DNA from: DATHVR01 sp035461175 | Lineage (GTDB): Bacteria > Actinomycetota > Acidimicrobiia > Spongiisociales > ZC4RG35 | Assembly: GCA_035461175.1 (NCBI GenBank) | Contig: DATHVR010000088.1 | Span: 1 to 13,534 of the forward strand | Direction of reading: 5' to 3' | Length of the DNA stretch: 13,534 bases | Part shown: one piece after another, positions 7,340 through 12,533 of the stretch | Layout: every line of letters begins with the position of its first letter | How positions within the stretch are numbered: position 1 is the first letter of the stretch | Program-made: the position numbers and the translations under genes | Notes under the pieces: generated by a model | Database searches by the model: none | Told to the model about the DNA's origin: nothing | What the model saw: the letters and a program-made list of their open reading frames with translations, nothing else

Positions 7340-8158
7340 ATGTTCCGACGTCTGGCTCCCGTCGTGATTGTCGTGGTGCCGACGTCGTCGTCCACCGTGT
7401 GGGCGGTCGGCACCGACCGACGATCGGCTCCGACCGCGGTGGCGGTGGACTCCTCCGGCCGCTTCCTCGCTCACGGGGCCCCGGCCGTCCTCACCGCCGC
7501 CCGCCGCGGCACCCAGGCTTCGGTGGTGGTGCCCTTTTCCCACCGTCGGCTCGACGCCGAAGCGGCCGCCGCCGACTACTTGGGCTGGTTGGTGGGAGAG
7601 GCCGGATGCAGACGGAGGGATGCGATCATCGCCCCGATCGTGGCGGCAACGGATCACGACCGCCTGGCCGGGGCGTGGCGACGGGTCGCGGCGGCGGCCG
7701 GCTTGCGCTCGCTGGTGATCTCGAGGCCGGTGGCCGCCGCGGTGGGAATGGACCTGGACGTGGAGGCGGCTACCGCTCATCTGATCGTGGATGTGGTCGA
7801 CGGCGCCGCCGAGGTGAGTGTGATCTTCTCCGGCCAGGCCCAGGTGACGCGTTCGTGCTCGGGAGCGGCGCCCGCCAACGTGGCTGCCGTGATCAGGTCG
7901 GTGCTGATCCAGCTCGATCCCGACCTCGAACAGGACATCGCCGGCGCCGGCGTGAAGGTGATCGGCGACCGGATACCGTCCGGGTGGGGCACCGAACTCG
8001 AGCGGCGGATTCACCTGCCGGCAGATGTGATGGAGGATCCCGAACAGACGGTGCTCGAGGGAGCCCGGCGCACCGTGGAGGGCCTCAAGCCTTATCTGCG
8101 CCGCCTGGTCTCGACCCGGCCCGCTTTCAGAGTCGTCCCGGCCGGGTCCGCACGCTGA
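7340..8158 (+). CDS. MreB-like protein with degenerate nucleotide-binding site and missing subdomain (pseudo-actin)
   Basis: This 272-residue protein aligns by eye with MreB along most of its length. The opening MFRRLAPVV and APTAVAVDSSGRFLAHG match the MreB start and its PSVVAID-GKVLAVG stretch. SRPVAAAVGMDLDVEA (128-143) matches EEPMAAAIGAGLPV, LIVDVVDGAAEVSVI (148-162) matches MVVDIGGGTTEVAVI, and DPDLEQDIAGAGVKVIGD with MEDPEQTVLEGARRTVEGL matches the C-terminal end. Three changes stand out. Phosphate loop 1 (DLGTANT) is replaced by VVPTSSST. Phosphate loop 2 has lost its glycine run. The GGGALL loop is GDRIPSG. About 70 residues corresponding to subdomain IIB are also absent. ATP binding and canonical filament formation are therefore unlikely. 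GAGG lies six bases before the ATG, which follows the DksA/TraR stop by two bases. The 3' end overlaps the convergent PPOX gene by 32 bp. The MreB relationship is my reading; the function is unknown. Confidence 0.75.
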   Translation: MFRRLAPVVIVVVPTSSSTVWAVGTDRRSAPTAVAVDSSGRFLAHGAPAVLTAARRGTQASVVVPFSHRRLDAEAAAADYLGWLVGEAGCRRRDAIIAPIVAATDHDRLAGAWRRVAAAAGLRSLVISRPVAAAVGMDLDVEAATAHLIVDVVDGAAEVSVIFSGQAQVTRSCSGAAPANVAAVIRSVLIQLDPDLEQDIAGAGVKVIGDRIPSGWGTELERRIHLPADVMEDPEQTVLEGARRTVEGLKPYLRRLVSTRPAFRVVPAGSAR

Positions 8159-8582
8159 AAAAGCTCCCCGAGGCGCGTCCTGTGATGCGATCGATGGGGA
8201 TGCGGATTATCACGCCGGCTCCGGGAAAGGAGCCGCCGGGACTCAGAGATGAGCCGATCGACGTCCGGTACTTATCCATCAGCGCCAGCACGATGTCGCG
8301 TGCGCCGGCGTCGTCCTCCATCAGTTCCGCCTCGCCCCAGGCGATGGCCGACTGCCAGTTTCCGGAGTCGACGTCGAATTCGCTCGCCTCGACGCACACC
8401 CGGGGGTTGTCGGCGATGGCGTCCACCCGGCGGCCGCCGCCGGTGCGCACGCAGATGGCGTTGTCGGAGACGACGAACGAGATCGGAGTCACATAGGGCT
8501 CACCGTGGTCGATGACCCCCAGATGGGCGACCATCGCTTCGGACAGCAACTGCCGGGCCTGGTCGGTGGTGAGATCCTGCAT
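8127..8582 (-). CDS. Pyridoxamine 5'-phosphate oxidase-like FMN split-barrel protein
   Basis: This 151-residue protein looks like the small PPOX/NimA-type flavin proteins. It has an N-terminal helix (LTTDQARQLLSEAMVAHLGV), then paired strands (GEPYVTPISFVVSDNAICVR), a glycine- and arginine-containing FMN phosphate loop (TGGGRRVDAIADNPRVCVEA), and WQSAIAWGEAELMED. These proteins bind FMN or F420-like flavins and carry out redox chemistry or detoxification; mycobacterial relatives occur in DosR-controlled gene sets. The exact reaction cannot be read. The start is uncertain: this ATG fits the family N-terminus, while a GTG at 8609 would add nine residues, and neither has a clear ribosome site. 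The gene lies 58 bp after the response regulator on the same strand, suggesting co-transcription. Its 3' end overlaps the MreB-like gene by 32 bp. Confidence 0.82.
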   Translation of the reverse strand: MQDLTTDQARQLLSEAMVAHLGVIDHGEPYVTPISFVVSDNAICVRTGGGRRVDAIADNPRVCVEASEFDVDSGNWQSAIAWGEAELMEDDAGARDIVLALMDKYRTSIGSSLSPGGSFPGAGVIIRIPIDRITGRASGSFFSVRTRPGRL

Positions 8583-8615
8583 GAGGGCGACGATACCGTT
8601 TCGCGTCACCGACCG

Positions 8616-8634
8616 GCCGGGGTCTAGCCGGGGT
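8616..8634. repeat. Two direct copies of GCCGGGGT, one helical turn apart
   Basis: The octamer GCCGGGGT occurs at 8616-8623 and again at 8627-8634, 11 bp apart start to start. It lies in the short gap between the response regulator stop and the PPOX gene. One-turn spacing could mark a binding site, but in DNA this GC-rich such repeats arise readily by chance. Confidence 0.3.
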
Positions 8635-8640
8635 GGCGGC

Positions 8641-9300
8641 TCACCACTCCTCTAGATCGGCGTCCTGTTCGCCCTTGAGCCGGGCGACGTAGGCGGCTGC
8701 CTCGCTGCGGTTGCTCATGCCCATCTTGGCCAGGACGGTGGACACGTAATTCTTGACCGTCTTCTCGGCGAGGAACATCTCCTCGGCGATCTGGCGGTTG
8801 GTGAGGCCTTTGGCGATATGGTCGACCAGCGCCCGCTCCTGGTCGGTGAGTTGGGCCAGCTTGGGGTCTTCCTTGGCTCCGTGGCGGAGGCGGTCGAACA
8901 GCCGCTCCACCATGGTGGGGTCGAGGAGCGACCCTCCCGACGCCACGGTGCGGATGTCCTCGATCAGTTCCGAGCCCTTGACCCGCTTGAGGACGTAGCC
9001 GGAGGCGCCTGCCATGATCGACGCCATCAGCGCCTCCTCGTCGGCGAAGGAGGTGAGCATCAGGACCTTGACGTCCGAGAAGGCGGAGAGGATGTCCCGA
9101 CAGGCCTCGATTCCGGACCGCTCGGGCATGCGGACGTCCATGACCACCACATCCGGCTCGTCGAGCCCGACGCGGCGGAGTGCCTCTTCGGCACTACTGG
9201 CCTCGCCCACCACCTCGATGTCGTCGTGGGCAGAGAGCATGGCGGCAAGTCCACGCCGGACGATCTCGTGGTCGTCGACGATGAGAACACGGGTTGACAT
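8641..9300 (-). CDS. DevR/NarL-type response regulator (REC plus LuxR HTH)
   Basis: This 219-residue two-domain regulator matches the NarL/FixJ class and is close in length and sequence style to mycobacterial DevR/DosR (217 residues). The receiver domain (about 1-120) has the acidic pair Asp9-Asp10, the phospho-acceptor Asp55 in VVMDVRMP, Thr83 and Lys105. The output domain (about 150-210) is a LuxR-type HTH (LTDQERALVDHIAKGLTNRQ, then IAEEMFLAEKTVKNYVSTVL). The run AEKTVKNYVS is typical of the DevR branch. The cognate kinase starts 50 bp away in the opposite direction. No Shine-Dalgarno sequence precedes the ATG, so translation may be leaderless. The domain and class calls are secure. The oxygen or redox signal is inferred from DevR relatives and from the kinase type. 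Confidence 0.93.
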   Translation of the reverse strand: MSTRVLIVDDHEIVRRGLAAMLSAHDDIEVVGEASSAEEALRRVGLDEPDVVVMDVRMPERSGIEACRDILSAFSDVKVLMLTSFADEEALMASIMAGASGYVLKRVKGSELIEDIRTVASGGSLLDPTMVERLFDRLRHGAKEDPKLAQLTDQERALVDHIAKGLTNRQIAEEMFLAEKTVKNYVSTVLAKMGMSNRSEAAAYVARLKGEQDADLEEW

Positions 9301-9330
9301 GGGATACCAGGGTAACCCGACTGACGATCT

Positions 9331-9347
9331 CGGCAGGTAGCCTGCCG
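9331..9347. promoter_or_regulatory. Perfect inverted repeat just upstream of the kinase start
   Basis: CGGCAGG-TAG-CCTGCCG is a perfect 7-bp inverted repeat with a 3-base spacer, ending three bases before the ATG of the histidine kinase. It occupies a third of the 50-bp gap between the divergent two-component genes. It could be an operator or, if transcribed, a small hairpin covering the ribosome-binding position of the kinase mRNA. No Shine-Dalgarno sequence is visible elsewhere in the gap. Confidence 0.5.
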
Positions 9348-9350
9348 TCG

Positions 9351-10463
9351 ATGACGAGAGGTATCCCTGTCGACCGCTTCAAGGCGTTGACCGAAGCCGC
9401 GGCCACCGTGGTCGGCACCGCCCAGCTCGAGAACCTGCTCGGGCGCCTGGTCGAGACCGCCCGTGCCACCACGGGCGCCCGGTATGCCGCCCTGGGGGTG
9501 ATCGGCGAGCACGGCACCCTGATCGAGTTCGTGCATCGGGGAATCGACGAGAAGGTCGTACGGACGATCGGTCACCTCCCCGAGGGGAGAGGGGTGCTGG
9601 GGACGTTGATCCGCAACCGGGCCACGATCCGACTCGATCGCATCTCCGACCATCCCGACTCGGTCGGGTTCCCCGAGAACCACCCCCCGATGGAGACGTT
9701 CCTCGGTGTCCCCGTGGGTACGGCCGAGGACGCCTTCGGCAATCTGTACCTGACCGAGAAGTCGGGTGGATTCTCCGAGGAGGACGAGATGGTGGTCGGT
9801 GCCCTCGCCGCCATCGCCGGTGCCGCCGTCGAGACCACACGGTTGCGATCCCGGCTGGCCCGCCTGGCGGTGATAGAGGACCGGGAACGAATCGGCCGTG
9901 ACTTGCACGACTCGATCATTCAGGACCTGTTCGCCACCGGACTGGAGTTGCAGGGGTTGGGCGTAGGTGTCGACGACGAGAAGCTGGCCGAGTCCCTCAA
10001 CGGTGCCGTCGATCGCATCGACTCCACCATCGAGGCCCTGCGACGTATCGTGGCCGATCTGGGCCGGAGGGGCGACCGTTCCGTCTTCGAAGAGGAGCTG
10101 CGCCAGCACACTTCCCAGCTGGCCCGGGCTTACGAGGTGGCCGTTTTTGTCTCGGTCGATCCTCCCGATCTGGAGCTGGAGCACGATCTCGCCTCGGAGG
10201 TGATGCCTCTCGTCGGGGAGGCCGTCTCGAACGCTCTGCGCCACTCCGGGACCGGGGTGGTCGACGTCCGGGCCGAGATGCTGTCGGACCGCCTGGTGTT
10301 GTCGGTGGTCGACCAGGGGAGTGGCTTCGACGTCGACAACGTCAAACGGGGGATGGGCCTCGACAATCTCGAAAGCCGAGCCAAGGTCCTGGGAGGAGAG
10401 GTGTCGGTCCGCTCAGTGGTCGGCGCCGGCACCCTGGTGGAGGTAGTTCTCCCGCTCGGCTGA
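9351..10463 (+). CDS. DevS-like sensor histidine kinase (single GAF, HisKA_3, HATPase)
   Basis: This 370-residue soluble kinase is the likely partner of the divergent response regulator. The GAF domain (about 25-165) is very like the first GAF of mycobacterial DosS/DevS: FVHRGIDEKVVRTIGHLPEG, then HPDSVGFPENHPPMETFLGV and GNLYLTEKSGGFSEEDE. The dimerisation domain carries phospho-acceptor His186 in ERIGRDLHDSIIQDLFATG. The ATP domain has the N box (EAVSNALRHSG, Asn294), G1 (DQGSGF, Asp321) and G2 (GMGL, 334-337). DosS has two GAF domains and about 578 residues; this protein has one GAF, and it resembles the haem-binding one. His111 in HPPM lies about where I recall the proximal haem histidine of DosS, but that assignment needs alignment. 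No membrane segment is seen. The ATG is preferred; an in-frame GTG at 9294 would overlap the regulator gene. The 3' end overlaps the convergent SRPBCC-like gene by 51 bp. Confidence 0.92.
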   Translation: MTRGIPVDRFKALTEAAATVVGTAQLENLLGRLVETARATTGARYAALGVIGEHGTLIEFVHRGIDEKVVRTIGHLPEGRGVLGTLIRNRATIRLDRISDHPDSVGFPENHPPMETFLGVPVGTAEDAFGNLYLTEKSGGFSEEDEMVVGALAAIAGAAVETTRLRSRLARLAVIEDRERIGRDLHDSIIQDLFATGLELQGLGVGVDDEKLAESLNGAVDRIDSTIEALRRIVADLGRRGDRSVFEEELRQHTSQLARAYEVAVFVSVDPPDLELEHDLASEVMPLVGEAVSNALRHSGTGVVDVRAEMLSDRLVLSVVDQGSGFDVDNVKRGMGLDNLESRAKVLGGEVSVRSVVGAGTLVEVVLPLG

Positions 10464-10904
10464 TCTCACCGTCAGCCAGCTGGCGATTCTGTCGACCCAG
10501 TGGGCGGCCGTGGCCCGGGCGAGGCGAGCCAGCACCAGCCGATCCATCAGGCTTCCGACCGCCCCCAGCGGGGGCTGGTAGGTGGCCCGAAGGTGGAGGC
10601 TGGTGTGGCCGTCCTCCCCACTCTCAATGCTCAACTCGCCGTCGAGGCTGGGGAACAGGGCCTCCGCCCCGGTCGCTCGCCACCGGACCGGGAGCACCGC
10701 CCCGCGTCGGGACATGAACGGCTTGCCGATGGCGATGACGACTTCTTTGGCCAGCAAGCCGCCCGGGCCGACACGGCCCCGCAACTCCTCCCCGTGACGG
10801 TATGCCGCCTCGCCCATGCCCTCCATCTCGGCGGCATGGGTGAAGAGAAGCTCGGCCACGAGCTTCTCGGGAAGGGCGATATCGACCGCGTAATCGACAA
10901 ACAC
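10413..10904 (-). CDS. SRPBCC-like (polyketide cyclase/START-type) hypothetical protein
   Basis: This protein of about 163 residues has the look of an SRPBCC helix-grip fold. It opens with a strand (VFVDYAVDIALPEKLVAELL), has a middle part rich in strands (AKEVVIAIGKPFMSRRGAVL, PVRWRAT, LFPSLDGELSIES, TSLHLRATYQPPLGAVGSLM), and ends in a long helix (LARATAAHWVDRIASWL). Such proteins bind hydrophobic ligands; no substrate or pathway can be inferred. The start is uncertain. I use the GTG that begins the first strand, which has a GGAG 13 bases upstream. In-frame ATGs farther out (11006, 11054) would add proline- and arginine-rich sequence running through the putative operator region, which does not look coding. 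The last 17 codons lie antisense to the end of the kinase gene. Confidence 0.6.
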   Translation of the reverse strand: MFVDYAVDIALPEKLVAELLFTHAAEMEGMGEAAYRHGEELRGRVGPGGLLAKEVVIAIGKPFMSRRGAVLPVRWRATGAEALFPSLDGELSIESGEDGHTSLHLRATYQPPLGAVGSLMDRLVLARLARATAAHWVDRIASWLTVRSAERENYLHQGAGADH

Positions 10905-10967
10905 GCTGCTTTTCGTCTCCGGTCGGGGGAGGGGTGGACCCGGGTAAGGTTGGCGGCCATGCTGGCG

Positions 10968-11024
10968 GGGGTCACGACCCCGGGCCAAGGGCCAATGGTC
11001 CCACATTGGAAGGACCTTTGCCCC
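10968..11024. promoter_or_regulatory. Three phased dyad elements, two resembling DevR/DosR boxes, upstream of the multicopper oxidase
   Basis: The intergenic region 10905-11095 holds three elements with centres 21 and 22 bp apart. The first, GGGGTC-AC-GACCCC (10968-10981), is a perfect 6-bp inverted repeat. The second, GGGCCAATGGTCCC (10989-11002), matches the core of the mycobacterial DevR box (GGGACTWWAGTCCC) at 11 of 14 positions. The third, on the minus strand at 11011-11024 (GGGGCAAAGGTCCT), matches at 10 of 14. Two-turn spacing places them on one face of the DNA. They lie about 70-130 bp before the oxidase GTG and could also serve the divergent SRPBCC-like gene. With a DevR-type regulator encoded nearby, binding by it is a reasonable inference. 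Confidence 0.45.
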
Positions 11025-11095
11025 TGGGCGGCACCGGAACCCGTCTACCAGCATCGCCCCGATTCTGTGTCCACCAACCTCCTGGAGTTGATCAC

Positions 11096-12463
11096 GTGGC
11101 TGTTTCCGAGACGAGCTCGAAGACCTTCGACCGCTTCTTGCTGCTGCTGGCAGTATTCGGTGTCCTGACCGTGGCGCTGGCCGTGGTGGCGGCGATTCGG
11201 GCTCCGGCCGGTGGTGCCGGCGGTGATGGCGCCGCCGCCGCCCCGGATCTCATCACCGCCCAGGTCGAGTTGTCCGAGTTCGCAATCGACGGCACCCTGG
11301 CAGTCCCGCCCGGCGACGTCACCTTCGAGCTCGCCAATGTGGGCGGCCAGATCCACAACCTCGCCCTCGAGGACGGTCCGGTCAGTGCCGACATCGCTGG
11401 GGGCGAATCGACTTCCTTTCCGGTGGGCGAACTCGCCCCCGGCACCTACACGATCTTCTGTGCGATCCCCGGTCATCGGGAGGCAGGCATGGAGGCCCAG
11501 TTGGTCGTGGGCGACGACGTAGCGGACCACGACACCGGCCACGGCGACATGTCCCCCGAGGAGATGGACATGAGGATGATCGAGTCGATGCTCGCCTTCC
11601 CGGCCGAGACCGAAGGATCCGGCAACCAGCCGCTGGAGCCGACCGAGGTCAAAGCCGACGGCACCAAGGTCTTCGACCTGGTCGCCGAGGTGATCGAATG
11701 GGAGGTCGAGCCGGGCAAGTTCGTCGAGGGCTGGGCCTATAACGGCCAGATCCCCGGTCCGATGATCAAGGTGGACGTGGGCGACAAGCTCGAGATCAAC
11801 GTCACCAACAACACTTCCCTGGGAACCGACGTGCACTGGCACGGCATCTCCACCCCCAACGATATGGACGGGGTGGCTCCCTACACCCAGGACCCGATCT
11901 ACCCGGGCGAGACCTTCACCTATGCCTTCGAAGCCGAGCGCCCGGCGATCGGCATGTACCACGCCCATCTCCACAGCCAGATCAGCGTTCCCAACGGGAT
12001 GTTCGCCGTCTTCCAGATCGGCGACACCCCGGTCCCGCGCGGGCGCACGATCTCGGGCATCGAGATCCCCGAGGACCTGGAACTGTCACGGGAGATCCCG
12101 ATGGTGCTCAACGACGCCGGCACCATCGGCCTGTCGCTCAACGGCAAGTCCTTCCCCGCCACCGAGCCATACGTGGTCCAGTCGGGGGAGTGGATCGCCA
12201 TCCACTACTACAACGAGGGCCTGCAGGTCCACCCCATGCACCTGCATCAGTTCCCCCAGTTGGTATTCGCCAAGGACGGCATCCCGCTCGAGGAGCCGTA
12301 CTGGGCCGACACCGTCAACGTCGCTCCCGGTGAGCGCTACTCGGTTCTGACCCGTCCCGACCGGGTCGGGACCTGGGTGTGGCATTGCCACATCCTCACC
12401 CACGTCGAACGCGAAGAAGGCATGTTCGGCATGGTTACCGCCATGATCGTGGAAGAAGGTTGA
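11096..12463 (+). CDS. Membrane-anchored multicopper oxidase with extra N-terminal plastocyanin-like domain
   Basis: The product has 455 residues. A single hydrophobic segment (about 13-34) should anchor it with the copper domains outside the membrane. An N-terminal cupredoxin domain (about 52-138) has a complete type 1 copper set: His87, Cys122, His127 and Met132 (FCAIPGHREAGM). A linker rich in His, Asp and Met (about 140-165) joins it to a two-domain multicopper oxidase core. The core has all four trinuclear-site motifs: HWH (247-249), HAH (289-291), HLH within HPMHLHQF (382-384) and HCH (430-432). A second type 1 site is formed by His379, Cys431, His436 and Met443. The presence of all four HxH motifs argues for an oxygen-reducing oxidase rather than copper nitrite reductase. 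The electron donor (phenolic, metal ion or protein) is unknown. The GTG start has GGAG eight bases upstream. Two DevR-like boxes lie upstream. The extra domain may feed electrons to the core. Confidence 0.9.
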   Translation: MAVSETSSKTFDRFLLLLAVFGVLTVALAVVAAIRAPAGGAGGDGAAAAPDLITAQVELSEFAIDGTLAVPPGDVTFELANVGGQIHNLALEDGPVSADIAGGESTSFPVGELAPGTYTIFCAIPGHREAGMEAQLVVGDDVADHDTGHGDMSPEEMDMRMIESMLAFPAETEGSGNQPLEPTEVKADGTKVFDLVAEVIEWEVEPGKFVEGWAYNGQIPGPMIKVDVGDKLEINVTNNTSLGTDVHWHGISTPNDMDGVAPYTQDPIYPGETFTYAFEAERPAIGMYHAHLHSQISVPNGMFAVFQIGDTPVPRGRTISGIEIPEDLELSREIPMVLNDAGTIGLSLNGKSFPATEPYVVQSGEWIAIHYYNEGLQVHPMHLHQFPQLVFAKDGIPLEEPYWADTVNVAPGERYSVLTRPDRVGTWVWHCHILTHVEREEGMFGMVTAMIVEEG

Positions 12464-12468
12464 GTGCT

Positions 12469-12515
12469 AGGTGGTGGGTGCGGCTGATTCGGACCTACCA
12501 CCTACCACCTACCAC
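12469..12515. terminator. Stem-loop with CCTACCA heptamer repeats between convergent genes
   Basis: AGGTGGTGGGT (12469-12479) can pair with ACCTACCACCT at 12493-12503 (10 of 11 positions) or with the second copy at 12500-12510. The right arm is part of three perfect tandem heptamers, CCTACCA, at 12494-12514. The element lies directly after the oxidase stop and before the end of the convergent release-factor gene, so a terminator serving one or both genes is likely. No T-run follows on either side, so it is not a textbook intrinsic terminator. Confidence 0.5.
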
Positions 12516-12518
12516 TTA

Positions 12519-12533
12519 TCACTCAGTGAGTGA
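12519..12533. repeat. Perfect palindrome over the release-factor stop codon
   Basis: TCACTCA-G-TGAGTGA is a perfect 7-bp inverted repeat with one central base. It contains the stop codon of the minus-strand release-factor gene (12523-12525) and directly adjoins the heptamer stem-loop. It may be part of the same 3'-end structure. Confidence 0.5.

Noticed and set aside
10905..11054. N-terminal extension of the SRPBCC-like protein from an ATG at 11054 or 11006
   Set aside because: The extension is Pro/Arg-rich, has no ribosome site and overlaps the dyad elements; the fold begins at the GTG at 10904.
11096..12463. Copper nitrite reductase (NirK) as the identity of the copper enzyme
   Set aside because: All four HxH motifs of a trinuclear oxidase centre are present, including HCHILTH, which NirK lacks.
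12494..12514. Short tandem repeats as a possible CRISPR
   Set aside because: Seven-base units directly abut with no spacers, and there are no cas genes nearby.
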